A DNA stretch of 45,823 nt from Alphaproteobacteria bacterium (GTDB lineage: Bacteria; Pseudomonadota; Alphaproteobacteria; Sphingomonadales; Emcibacteraceae): positions 1-45,823 of the forward strand of contig JAGREE010000030.1 of the NCBI GenBank assembly GCA_020446675.1, given 5' to 3'. The position numbers and the translations under genes were made by a program. Positions 16,061 through 26,231 of the stretch are shown here, in pieces (positions within the stretch are counted from its first letter, which is position 1; each line of letters opens with the position of its first letter). The notes under the pieces are model-generated. The model was given only the letters and a program-made list of their open reading frames with translations, had not been told where the DNA came from and searched no databases.

Positions 16061-16165
16061 TTCAAGTTCCCTTAATATCTTGTTCTCCAGAGTCGAATGA
16101 ATTGTGAGAGGAGGAAAACTAAGCTAAACTGAAGAAGAGTATAGTGACTGCATAGAACGTATGAA

Positions 16166-16179
16166 TTGACTTCAGTCAA
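16166..16179. promoter_or_regulatory. FNR/FixK-type box for the AhpD-like gene
   Basis: TTGACTTCAGTCAA is a perfect TTGA-N6-TCAA palindrome, the core of FNR/FixK/Dnr-class sites. On the minus strand a TATACT hexamer (16139-16144) lies at the right distance for the box to be centred near -41, the usual activating position for this class. This points to oxygen- or nitric-oxide-responsive activation of the AhpD-like gene. Confidence 0.7.
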
Positions 16180-16246
16180 AATACGGACATTATTTCTTTT
16201 AGGGAAAGAGTTAAAAAACAAAAATCGTAATTTGTCTGGCCTATAT

Positions 16247-16260
16247 TTGACTATTATCAA
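16247..16260. promoter_or_regulatory. FNR/FixK-type box for the N-ATPase operon
   Basis: TTGACTATTATCAA is a TTGA-N6-TCAA site whose centre is 60 bases before the atpD start. A CATAAA hexamer at 16281-16286 can serve as -10, placing the box near -40 of the predicted transcription start. Two boxes in one divergent intergenic region, each correctly spaced for a different gene, make chance unlikely. Confidence 0.7.
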
Positions 16261-16313
16261 TGAAGTTGATCGGCACATGTCATAAACTGGTCTGTGATTA
16301 AGAAAGATTATAA

Positions 16314-18155
<1,842 letters not shown>

Positions 18156-18172
<17 letters not shown>

Positions 18173-18446
18173 ACAGAATGAAGACCTTCATGAGAGCGTA
18201 AAGCGCCGTGAAAGAATTTCGCAGATTGCTGAACGCGAAGGCGAACGGACAATCGGCCAGAATCTGGCATTAATGGGCTCTGTCGGTTGGCTGGTGGTGC
18301 TTCCGGCAGTGGCGGGAATTTTTCTTGGTCGCTGGCTGGATGCCAAATTTTCGAGTGGAGTTTTCTGGACAGGGGCCTGTATTTTGCTAGGTGTTTCCTT
18401 TGGCGTCTGGCTGGGATGGAAAAGAATTAAAGAGGAAAATAAATGA
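18156..18446 (+). CDS. atpQ: N-ATPase AtpQ (AtpI-like membrane protein)
   Basis: A 96-residue AtpI-like protein with a charged N-terminus and two membrane helices (VGWLVVLPAVAGIFLGRWL and FWTGACILLGVSFGVWLGW). It matches the AtpQ position and size in N-ATPase operons, where it may help c-ring assembly or cation supply. It starts at TTG 18156, with AGGAG 8 bases upstream, inside the end of atpC; no in-frame ATG occurs before the first helix. The stop overlaps the next start. Confidence 0.85.
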
Positions 18447-18715
18447 ACTCGATTTCAACAATAATTATTGCTTTAATTGCGGGGTTTCTTTTCGGGTTAT
18501 TTTTTTTCTGGCTCTTGAAATTAAACAGTGATTATTACCTGAAAGGAGGTAAAAAATTGTTAGCTATTTTACTTCATATAGCCCGGTTTGTGACTATTTT
18601 CCTGGCCTTCTGGTATATTGCCAAATTTGGGGCCCTTGCCCTGCTTGCCAGTTTTGGCGGGTTTTTACTAAGTCGCCTGTTTTTTACCCGCTTTTTACTT
18701 AAAAAGGAAGTGTGA
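18443..18715 (+). CDS. atpR: N-ATPase AtpR (membrane protein)
   Basis: A 90-residue protein with three predicted membrane helices (IIIALIAGFLFGLFFFWLL, ILLHIARFVTIFLAFWYIA and LALLASFGGFLLSRLFF). AtpR is specific to N-ATPase operons and lies between atpQ and atpB, exactly as here. Its function is unsettled; partnership with AtpQ in assembly of the rotor ring has been proposed for the family. The ATG overlaps the atpQ stop. Confidence 0.85.
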   Translation: MNSISTIIIALIAGFLFGLFFFWLLKLNSDYYLKGGKKLLAILLHIARFVTIFLAFWYIAKFGALALLASFGGFLLSRLFFTRFLLKKEV

Positions 18716-19386
18716 TGGGAAATCCGTTTAGCCCCCATATCGCTTTTATGATAGGCCCAGTGCCGATCAGTATGGCCGTCGTAACCACTTGGGGAATCAT
18801 TGTTTTACTTGCTCTATTGTGCTGGTTGTCCTGTCGCAAGTTGCAGATTAATGCCGGCCGTTGGCAATCTGTACTTGAAATTTTAATAACTGGTATTGAT
18901 GATCAGATTACCCAGATCATTGATGAAAATAAGGTTAGATTTTTCCCCCTGATCGCGACACTTTTTATTTTTATATGTCTGGCAAACCTTATTGATATCG
19001 TGCCGGGCCTTTCATCACCGACCGCCGTTCTGGAGACAACGGCAGCCCTAGCCGTGATAACATTTTTCAGTGTTCATTATGTGGGAATTAAATCCAAAGG
19101 ATTGTTAGGCTATTTAAAAAGCTTTACCGAACCAAATATCATATTGCTGCCTTTTACAATTTTATCCCAGATAACAAGAACTTTTTCGATGATGGTCAGG
19201 CTTTTTGGAAATATGATGAGCGGTCAGTTTTTAATGGGGATCATACTGGCTTTTGTCGGGTTATTGGTGCCAATTCCGCTTATGATTTTACATGTGCTTA
19301 TCAGCATTTTGCAGGCATATATATTTACAATTCTCGCAACCGTATTTATTGCCGCGGCAATAGCAGAAGATAATAAAGGAGACTAA
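18715..19386 (+). CDS. atpB: N-type ATP synthase subunit a
   Basis: A 223-residue subunit a, the stator half-channel of Fo. It is multi-helical, and the essential Arg lies in the conserved helix ITRTFSMMVRLFGNMMSGQ. The final helices (LLVPIPLMILHVLISILQAYIFTILATVFIAAA) match the family. I start at ATG 18715 rather than GTG 18712 because GGAAG then has normal spacing. The start overlaps the atpR stop as TGATG. Confidence 0.93.
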   Translation: MGNPFSPHIAFMIGPVPISMAVVTTWGIIVLLALLCWLSCRKLQINAGRWQSVLEILITGIDDQITQIIDENKVRFFPLIATLFIFICLANLIDIVPGLSSPTAVLETTAALAVITFFSVHYVGIKSKGLLGYLKSFTEPNIILLPFTILSQITRTFSMMVRLFGNMMSGQFLMGIILAFVGLLVPIPLMILHVLISILQAYIFTILATVFIAAAIAEDNKGD

Positions 19387-19387
19387 A

Positions 19388-19630
19388 ATGGATTTGGATT
19401 TAATTAGTATTATTGTGGCGGGCTTTACCGTTTCTGCCGGTGCCATTGGGCCTGCTTTAAGTGAGGGTTATGCAGTCGGAAAGGCGATGGATGCCATCGC
19501 CAGACAACCTGAAGCCGCCGGTCCGCTCGCCAGAACCCTGTTTGTTGGATTGGCGATGATTGAAACAACGGCGATTTATTGCCTCGTGATCGGTTTGCTT
19601 CTTTTATACGCAAATCCGTTTGTCGGATAA
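19388..19630 (+). CDS. atpE: N-type ATP synthase subunit c, sodium-type site
   Basis: An 80-residue hairpin c subunit with the polar loop ARQPEA. Compared from memory with the sodium-driven Ilyobacter c subunit, the ion site reads Glu26 in the place of Gln32 (GPALSEGYAVGK), then Glu59-Thr60-Thr61 and Tyr64 (IETTAIY) in place of Glu65-Ser66-Thr67 and Tyr70. The 33-residue spacing between the two carboxyl or amide positions is conserved. This hydroxyl- and tyrosine-containing site suggests sodium rather than proton coupling. AAAGGAG precedes the ATG. Confidence 0.93.
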   Translation: MDLDLISIIVAGFTVSAGAIGPALSEGYAVGKAMDAIARQPEAAGPLARTLFVGLAMIETTAIYCLVIGLLLLYANPFVG

Positions 19631-19631
19631 T

Positions 19632-20387
19632 ATGATGCAGTTTGATCTTTGGACATTTGGCTTACAGACAGTCAATTTTCTTATACTGGTATGGCTGCTT
19701 AAAATTTTTCTCTATACACCGGTGGCGAAAATAATTGAGCGTCGTCAGGCAGGGATCAAAGCAGCACAGGACGATGCCGAACGAGCAAAAAAGAATGCTG
19801 AGAATGAGGCGGTGCAATTTAAACAGAAAACTGACGAGATTGAAGCGGAGCGTGAACAGATAATAGCTGAAGCGCGTATTGCTGAATCAAAAGCTTATGA
19901 TGATCTTATTAAACAGGGGCAAAGTGAGATTGCCCATATGCGTGATCTGGCGAAGCGCGATATTGAAAGAGAAAAAAACAAAGCAAAATCGGAAATACGT
20001 CGGGGTGCCACAGATTTGGCCATTTCTCTTAGCCGTCAAATACTGGCAGAAAGTGCGAACGGTAATATTGACGAATATTTTCTTGAAAAGGTTAAAAGCC
20101 ATTTAAAAGCCCTGCCTGCTGCAGATTTTCAAAATCTTAAAAGTCTATTAGGTGATGGAACTCTGACAATCATTTCCGCTGAAAAGTTGGGAACAGAAAT
20201 CAAACAGAATTGGCAGGGGGCCATTCAGGAAATATTTGAGAGTGAGGTAAAGCTTACTTTCAGTGTGGATAAGAAACTTATTGCCGGGGTAAATCTTCAG
20301 TTTCCGGACGGACTATTAAGCTTTAACTGGAATGATATTCTGGAACAGGCAAAATCTGAACTCGATAAGCGGGCGGCTGGTGAATGA
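19632..20387 (+). CDS. atpF: N-ATPase subunit b with delta-like C-terminus
   Basis: A 251-residue stator subunit, much longer than ordinary b (~156). It has one membrane helix (VNFLILVWLLKIFLYTPVAKII), a long charged coiled coil to ~145, then a globular part. The end (KKLIAGVNLQFPDGLLSFNWNDILEQAKSEL) strongly resembles the C-terminal signature of delta/OSCP. No separate delta gene occurs in the operon, so this protein probably supplies that function. The start chosen is ATG 19632, directly after the atpE stop. A TTG at 19620 inside atpE is less likely. Confidence 0.88.
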   Translation: MMQFDLWTFGLQTVNFLILVWLLKIFLYTPVAKIIERRQAGIKAAQDDAERAKKNAENEAVQFKQKTDEIEAEREQIIAEARIAESKAYDDLIKQGQSEIAHMRDLAKRDIEREKNKAKSEIRRGATDLAISLSRQILAESANGNIDEYFLEKVKSHLKALPAADFQNLKSLLGDGTLTIISAEKLGTEIKQNWQGAIQEIFESEVKLTFSVDKKLIAGVNLQFPDGLLSFNWNDILEQAKSELDKRAAGE

Positions 20388-21943
20388 ATAAGGAAGTAGG
20401 GCTTTCATCTGATCTAAATGAATGGCTCGGGGAAGCCAGCGAAATTACGTCAACTTTTCAGTTTGGTCCCCGCCTTAAACAAAGAGGAAAGGTTATCAGT
20501 ATTGGGGATGGTGTCGCCTTTGTCTCAGGATTAAAAAAAGTCCGGCTTAATGAGCTTGTCATTTTTGAGACTGGTGTTGAAGGCATGGTTATGAGCATTG
20601 AGACGGAAAAATTTGGCTGTATTCTCCTTGGTTTCCAGGATGGAATAAGTGCAGGTTCCGTTGTCTTAGGCTCAGGCGAAGTTGCCCGCACAAAAGTAGG
20701 TGATGAATTATTGGGCCGGATATTGGATCCTTTGGGACAGGCACTTGATAATGGTTCGGAATTTGAAGCGAAAGACTATAGGGAGGTTGAGAGGCCGGCA
20801 CCGCCGATAGTGGACAGGGACCTGGTGAGCACACCGCTGCAAACAGGTATCACCGTAATTGATGCTATGATTCCACTAGGACGTGGTCAAAGGGAATTAA
20901 TTATTGGGGATCGCGGTACTGGCAAAACAACCATTGCTGTCGATACAATAATAAATCAGCGTGATACCGATGTGATCTGTATATACGTTGCTATAGGCCA
21001 GAAAAGTTCATCTATCAAAAAAGTTATTCAGGCAATAACAAGAAACGGAAATATCAATAATTGTATATTTGTCGCTGCGCTGGCGGACAGCAGTCCGGGA
21101 ATGCAGTGGCTGGCCCCTTATGGTGCTTTTGGCATGGCAGAATATTTTGTTGATCAGGGAAGGGATGTTTTGGTTGTGCTTGATGATATGAACAAGCATG
21201 CAGCTACATACAGGGAGCTTGCTTTATTGCTTGGCTATATCCCGGGTAGAGAAGCTTATCCGAGCGATATTTTTTATATTCATGCGCGGCTTCTTGAAAG
21301 GGCAACGCAGATGAGCGCTTCAAACGGGGGTGGCTCATTAACGGCTTTACCGATTGTTGAAACCCTGTCGGGAAATTTGTCGTCCTATATTCCAACGAAT
21401 CTTATTTCTATTACCGATGGGCAGATTTATCTTGAGCCCAAGCTTTTCAATGAGGGATCAAAACCGGCTGTTAATGTCGGCTTAAGTGTTTCAAGGGTGG
21501 GCGGAAAAACACAACTTGGTGTGATACGAAATCTGGTAAAAAGTCTTAAAATTGACTTTGCCCAGTTTCAGGAACTGGAACTCTTTACCCGCTTTAGTTC
21601 GGCAGTGGATGAACATGTATTAAAAACCATCAGACATGGCAGGCGAATTCGTGCCGTATTAAAGCAAAGACAGTATAATCCGGTCTCGCTGGCTGAACAG
21701 ATCTGTATTCTATTTGCTTTAAAGGAAATGTTGCTGGACCGACTTAGCCTTGAGGATGTTGAGCGTTTCAAAACTGGCATGGGGTCCTGGATAAAAGAAA
21801 ATGCCATGACAATTACCAGTAAAATAATTGAAGCTGATGTTATTAAGCAGGAAGACCGAAAAATTTTACTGGATCAGTTAACCCATTATGCAAGAGGGTT
21901 TAATTCCTATGTGAGTGAAGAAGATGAACCATCTCAAACTTGA
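20384..21943 (+). CDS. atpA: N-type ATP synthase subunit alpha
   Basis: A 519-residue non-catalytic F1 alpha subunit. Walker A is GDRGTGKT near residue 175. The conserved VCIYVAIGQKSSSIKKV, PYGAFGMAEYF, VLVVLDDMNKHAATYRE and SVSRVGGKTQL segments are all present. The ATG overlaps the atpF stop (ATGA). No frameshift or missing key segment was seen. Confidence 0.95.
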   Translation: MNKEVGLSSDLNEWLGEASEITSTFQFGPRLKQRGKVISIGDGVAFVSGLKKVRLNELVIFETGVEGMVMSIETEKFGCILLGFQDGISAGSVVLGSGEVARTKVGDELLGRILDPLGQALDNGSEFEAKDYREVERPAPPIVDRDLVSTPLQTGITVIDAMIPLGRGQRELIIGDRGTGKTTIAVDTIINQRDTDVICIYVAIGQKSSSIKKVIQAITRNGNINNCIFVAALADSSPGMQWLAPYGAFGMAEYFVDQGRDVLVVLDDMNKHAATYRELALLLGYIPGREAYPSDIFYIHARLLERATQMSASNGGGSLTALPIVETLSGNLSSYIPTNLISITDGQIYLEPKLFNEGSKPAVNVGLSVSRVGGKTQLGVIRNLVKSLKIDFAQFQELELFTRFSSAVDEHVLKTIRHGRRIRAVLKQRQYNPVSLAEQICILFALKEMLLDRLSLEDVERFKTGMGSWIKENAMTITSKIIEADVIKQEDRKILLDQLTHYARGFNSYVSEEDEPSQT

Positions 21944-22787
21944 GAAACGCAAGGAAAGTATAGGAAAATTAAGAAGTATTGTCTCCGCGCTGCGATCTAT
22001 GGCTGCGCTTCGGGTTCAGCAAACGTTAAATCCGCTAAAAGGTATGCGCGAATATCGTGATAGCACCCTGGCTTCAATAGCCAGATTCAGAAGTCTGGCT
22101 GAAATTCCAATTTCAGCAAGCAGGGAAAAAAACAGAAACCTACTGATCATATTTTGTTCGGAATATGGATTTGTCGGTGGGTTTAACCGAGGCATACTAG
22201 AAGAAGCCAGTAAAATTGACAGAGCAGATTTTGAAATAGGGTTGGTGGGAACGCGCGGTATAACATTGGCGGAGGAGTTGAATATTAAACCCGACTGGGT
22301 GCTTAAAATGAGTAGCGATCATAATTCTGTGCAACATACAGCCCGTGACATTTCGAGCTATATATTTGAGGCGGTAAATGATGGCATCAGTTCAATTAAA
22401 CTACTCTATACTGAAAAAAAAGGGGCTATTGAAACGGCAATAAAACTCCGTCAGCTTTTCCCGGTTGAGACGACCAAGTCAGATCAGGATAAAACACCGC
22501 AAGATGTCCCCCTTCTGAATATGCCACCAAAGGATATTCTGGGTTATCTGATTGAAGAATATATAATGGCATCAATTGGCTGTACGGTTATGGAAAGTCT
22601 GCATGCGGAAAATATCGTCAGAATGAATTCTATGGATTATGTCTACCATAATATTTCCAAAAAATATGATCACCTGAGCCTGTTGTCCCACCAGAAGTAT
22701 CAGGAAGAAATCACAACGGAGCTTTTCGATATTATTACCGGTTTTAAAGCACAAAAAGAAAATAAACTGAATTCAGCTTCAGAATAA
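21924..22787 (+). CDS. atpG: N-type ATP synthase subunit gamma
   Basis: A 287-residue rotor shaft subunit. The N-terminal helix reads KRKESIGKLRSIVSALRSMAALRVQQ. The C-terminal helix region includes YIMASIGCTVMESLHAENIVRMNSMDYVYHNI, where canonical gamma has the ESxxSExxARMxAM pattern. It is divergent from housekeeping gamma, as usual for N-ATPases. ATG 21924 follows GAAGAAG and overlaps the end of atpA by 20 bases; GTG 21915 is an alternative. It ends the operon, only 5 bases from the end of the convergent ppsA, with no room for a separate terminator. Confidence 0.9.
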   Translation: MNHLKLEKRKESIGKLRSIVSALRSMAALRVQQTLNPLKGMREYRDSTLASIARFRSLAEIPISASREKNRNLLIIFCSEYGFVGGFNRGILEEASKIDRADFEIGLVGTRGITLAEELNIKPDWVLKMSSDHNSVQHTARDISSYIFEAVNDGISSIKLLYTEKKGAIETAIKLRQLFPVETTKSDQDKTPQDVPLLNMPPKDILGYLIEEYIMASIGCTVMESLHAENIVRMNSMDYVYHNISKKYDHLSLLSHQKYQEEITTELFDIITGFKAQKENKLNSASE

Positions 22788-22792
22788 TTTAC

Positions 22793-25183
22793 TTAGCCTG
22801 CTTCGGCCTTGGAGATAATTTTCTTAACAGATATGAAGCTGTCAGGTGTTACCGATAAACTGTCAATTCCAGCGTCAACTAAAATCCTGGCATATTCCGG
22901 ATTATCACTTGGTGCCTGTCCACATAGTCCGACTTTGGCTTTTTTGCGGTGAGCACGTTTTATCAAATCTCTGATGCTTGATACAACCGCCGGGTCGGCA
23001 GCATTAAAAATGGAGGATAGTTTATGTGAATCCCGGTCTATTCCAAGCGTTAACTGGGTAAGGTCGTTACTGCCTATCGAAAAACCGTCAAATCGGTCTG
23101 CGAATTCCTCAGCAAGGATGATGTTTGCAGGAATTTCGGCCATGACATAGACTTGAAGCCCATTTTGCCCCGGTATCAGGCGTTGTTTCTTCATTTCCTT
23201 TAAAACCGCATCAGCCTCACCCAGTGTGCGGCAAAAGGGGACCATTACGATGACATTTTTAAAACCGATTTTTTCTCTTACATATTTGATTGCCTGACAT
23301 TCCAGGGCAAAGGCGTCCCGATAATTTTCATCATAATATCGACTTGCGCCGCGCCAGCCGATCATCGGGTTATCTTCAACCGGTTCGAATGTGGCTCCGC
23401 CGATAAGGTTTGAATATTCATTTGTTTTAAAATCACTAAAGCGGACGATAACAGGTTTCGGATATTGACTGGCGGCAATCAGGGAAATATCCCGTGCCAG
23501 ATTTTCTACAAAATAATCTTCTTTTGTTGTGTAATTAGCCGTCAATTCCAGAATTTGTTTACGGGCTTCCTTGCTTTTTACTTTATCAATATTGATAAGG
23601 GCCATCGGATGAATTTTAATATTATTGCTGATAATGAATTCTATACGAGCCAGGCCTATACCGTCTGCAGGCATTCTCCACCACCTCAAAGCCTCGTATG
23701 GATTTGCTATATTGAGCATTAGTTTTGTTTTTGTCTTGGGCAGACCTTCATAGGTAATGAGCTCTTTTTCAAATGGTAGTGTCCCGGCATAAACAAATCC
23801 ATGATCACCTTCCGCGCAGGATACGGTCACGTCCTGATTATTTTTAAGTGTTTTACAGGCATTGCCCGTTCCGATCACAGCGGGAAGACCGAGTTCACGG
23901 CTGACGATTGCGGCATGTGATGTTCTGCCGCCATGGTCGGTGATTAAAGCACTGGCTTTTTTCATAACCGGTAACCAGTCCGGGTCTGTTTTTGGAGCAA
24001 CCAGAACGGCCCCTTCCGGGAATTTATCGGCTTTTGAAATATCGGTTAAGAGGCAGACTCTACCGGACGCAATCGCTTCACCGATGCTTACGCCCTGAAC
24101 GAGGACATCACTTTTTTTCTTTAATTTATATGACCAGATTTCGCCTTGTTTTTTTCTTGCCTGTACGGTTTCGGGGCGGGCCTGTAAAAGATAAAGGCGT
24201 CCATTATCCGCATCTTTTGCCCATTCCATATCCATTGGTACCTTATAGTGGGCTTCAATATGATTGGCGGCATTGGAAAGGGTCAGTATTTCTTTATCAT
24301 TTAAAACAAATGATTTTCTATCCTTCCCACGGGTATATACAGATTTGGTGCCGTCTTTACGTTTTTCATTGTAAACAATTTTGGTCAGTTTTGATCCGAT
24401 TTTCTTTTGTAATATTGGGGCAAGCTTTCGATCGGAAAGAAACGGTTTATAAACAATATATTCATCAGGGTCGACCGCGCCCGATACAATTCCTTCTCCA
24501 AGTCCCCATGCTCCATTTATGACAACAACATCGGGAAAACCTGTTTCTGTATCAATTGAAAACATGACACCTGAGCATGAGCTGGAGGCCTTAACCATCA
24601 TCTGTACACCGACGGATAAGGCCACTTTCATATGATCTATTTTATTGAGGGTCCGATAGGTAATAGCGCGGTCCGTAAAAAGGGATGCCAGGCATTTTTG
24701 GCAGGCCCCAATAAGATTATTAAAACCCTTCACATTCAAATAACTTTCGTGCTGACCGGCAAAACTGGCATCGGGGAGATCTTCTGCTGTGGCACTGCTT
24801 CTGACAGCAACATTGATTTTTTCTTTTTTGGCAGAATGACATAAATCTGAATAGGCCTGTCTGACTTCATTGATTATTTCCTCAGGCATTTGTCCACTTA
24901 AAATTAGTTTCCTAATCTTCTTACCTGTTTGTTCTAGGGTGAGGTCACCATTTTCCAGTTTATTTAGTCGTTTCTGAATTGGATCCTTTAATTTATTTCT
25001 TTCTATAAACAACCAATATGACTGTGTGGTAAGAGCAAAACCCTGAGGAACATGAATACCCAGTTTGGATATGTTCCGGATCATTTCACCCAGTGAGGCG
25101 TTCTTACCACCCACTTTGGGAATGTCGTCTATGCCAATTTCTTTGAACTGAAGCGTTAAAGGTATCATCTCATGCTGCCCCAC
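22793..25183 (-). CDS. ppsA: Phosphoenolpyruvate synthase
   Basis: A 796-residue pyruvate, water dikinase (pyruvate + ATP to PEP + AMP + phosphate). The order is an ATP-grasp nucleotide-binding domain (VGGKNASLGEMI; VRSSATAEDLPDASFAGQHES), a phosphohistidine domain with GGRTSHAAIVSRELGLPAVIG near residue 415-435, and a C-terminal PEP/pyruvate TIM barrel ending GLCGQAPSD. Full family length with motifs intact. The listed start is GTG. An ATG five codons later (25168) is equally plausible, as neither has a strong ribosome site. An FNR-type box lies upstream at 25234-25247. Its role may be gluconeogenic PEP supply or energy balance under low oxygen, alongside the N-ATPase. Confidence 0.94.
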   Translation of the reverse strand: MGQHEMIPLTLQFKEIGIDDIPKVGGKNASLGEMIRNISKLGIHVPQGFALTTQSYWLFIERNKLKDPIQKRLNKLENGDLTLEQTGKKIRKLILSGQMPEEIINEVRQAYSDLCHSAKKEKINVAVRSSATAEDLPDASFAGQHESYLNVKGFNNLIGACQKCLASLFTDRAITYRTLNKIDHMKVALSVGVQMMVKASSSCSGVMFSIDTETGFPDVVVINGAWGLGEGIVSGAVDPDEYIVYKPFLSDRKLAPILQKKIGSKLTKIVYNEKRKDGTKSVYTRGKDRKSFVLNDKEILTLSNAANHIEAHYKVPMDMEWAKDADNGRLYLLQARPETVQARKKQGEIWSYKLKKKSDVLVQGVSIGEAIASGRVCLLTDISKADKFPEGAVLVAPKTDPDWLPVMKKASALITDHGGRTSHAAIVSRELGLPAVIGTGNACKTLKNNQDVTVSCAEGDHGFVYAGTLPFEKELITYEGLPKTKTKLMLNIANPYEALRWWRMPADGIGLARIEFIISNNIKIHPMALINIDKVKSKEARKQILELTANYTTKEDYFVENLARDISLIAASQYPKPVIVRFSDFKTNEYSNLIGGATFEPVEDNPMIGWRGASRYYDENYRDAFALECQAIKYVREKIGFKNVIVMVPFCRTLGEADAVLKEMKKQRLIPGQNGLQVYVMAEIPANIILAEEFADRFDGFSIGSNDLTQLTLGIDRDSHKLSSIFNAADPAVVSSIRDLIKRAHRKKAKVGLCGQAPSDNPEYARILVDAGIDSLSVTPDSFISVKKIISKAEAG

Positions 25184-25233
25184 TTTGTGGATAAATTATA
25201 CCAGCAGTCTAATCCTTTCCAAATTGAAATTTT

Positions 25234-25247
25234 ATGATTTGGATCAA
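25234..25247. promoter_or_regulatory. FNR-type box upstream of ppsA
   Basis: On the minus strand the site reads TTGATCCAAATCAT, 9 of 10 defined bases of TTGAT-N4-ATCAA. A TAGACT hexamer (25206-25211) would place it near -41. A perfect TATAAT (25195-25200) also exists, but would put the box near -52. Weaker than the two perfect sites near atpD, yet in the same gene block. Confidence 0.55.
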
Positions 25248-25267
25248 ATTATGCACGATTTAATTTT

Positions 25268-26221
25268 TTAATTGCCACTAAGTGTTTTTATAGAGACAGG
25301 CATATTGGCAGTTTTTGCAGCGTATAGTGCCGCGCCAATTACCGGGCTATAGGCTGGTTTCACAAGCTCATAATATTCTGATTTGCTATTTAATTTATCC
25401 TTTAAAGGACTTAGTATTAAATCCCCAGAATTAAAAACGCCACCAGAGTATGAAACAGGAATACTTTCATTTACCGGCCAGTTAAGCTGCATCCGGATTG
25501 CTTCAATAATTGAAGAAAGTTCTTTTCCAGCTTTCATGAAAACCTCTATTGCGGAAGAATCACCAGCCTTTGCAGCCTCAAAAATATATTGGGCAAGACC
25601 AGCAATTTTACTGCGCTCATTATTAAAATCGCTCATAATTCTGCCGATCAGATCAAACGGTTCAACCAGCGAAAGCTGCTTCATAATAATTTCAAATAGC
25701 GGTCCTTTTTTGGCCCTGCCATCTGCCATTCGAGTAAATTGGGCAAGTCCTTCTCTGGCAATCCAGTAGGCGGATCCCTCATCACCAAAAATTTCGCACC
25801 ACCCACCCGAACGGGCAGTCCTGCCCCTATATTCCCCGTAACCGATTGAGCCTGTACCGGCAACAATATTGATACCATCTTTGCCGCCAAAGGACCCGGC
25901 CCAGCCACAGATCATATCATTCCCGCATAAATATTGATTTTTCCTGAGAATTTTTGCAGGCAGATCATCCAGCATAGGGGTTATTTCCCGATCTTCACCA
26001 TAACTTGGGATGCCGAAAAAACAAAAGGTAATATTCTCAGGAGAAATGCCAGCCTTCTGACATATGGTGAGTATCCCGTCGGTTATTGTCTTCTCTGCCA
26101 CAGCAAGACCAACTTCATGATAATATGTGGTCGGTGCAGAATGAGTGGCGATTATTTCGCCCGTATGATTGATTAAAATGAAATCCGTTTTGGTACCGCC
26201 ACTATCTACGCCTAAAAACAT
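25268..26221 (-). CDS. BadF/NagK-like sugar kinase
   Basis: A 317-residue ASKHA-fold ATPase of the BadF/BadG/BcrA/BcrD family that includes eukaryotic-type N-acetylglucosamine kinase. The phosphate-1 motif is VDSGGTKTDF (residues 5-14). NIVAGTGSIGYGEYRGRTARSGGWCEIFGDEGSAYWI gives the phosphate-2 and substrate region, and VSYSGGVFNSG the adenosine motif. It is likely the amino-sugar kinase of the operon (glucosamine, galactosamine or N-acetyl derivatives). It is last in a four-gene operon, 10 bases after the SIS gene. Confidence 0.85.
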   Translation of the reverse strand: MFLGVDSGGTKTDFILINHTGEIIATHSAPTTYYHEVGLAVAEKTITDGILTICQKAGISPENITFCFFGIPSYGEDREITPMLDDLPAKILRKNQYLCGNDMICGWAGSFGGKDGINIVAGTGSIGYGEYRGRTARSGGWCEIFGDEGSAYWIAREGLAQFTRMADGRAKKGPLFEIIMKQLSLVEPFDLIGRIMSDFNNERSKIAGLAQYIFEAAKAGDSSAIEVFMKAGKELSSIIEAIRMQLNWPVNESIPVSYSGGVFNSGDLILSPLKDKLNSKSEYYELVKPAYSPVIGAALYAAKTANMPVSIKTLSGN

Positions 26222-26231
26222 AATCTGTCAC

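Noticed and set aside
19620..19631. TTG start for atpF inside atpE
   Set aside because: ATG at 19632 directly follows the atpE stop and gives a normal N-terminus before the membrane helix.
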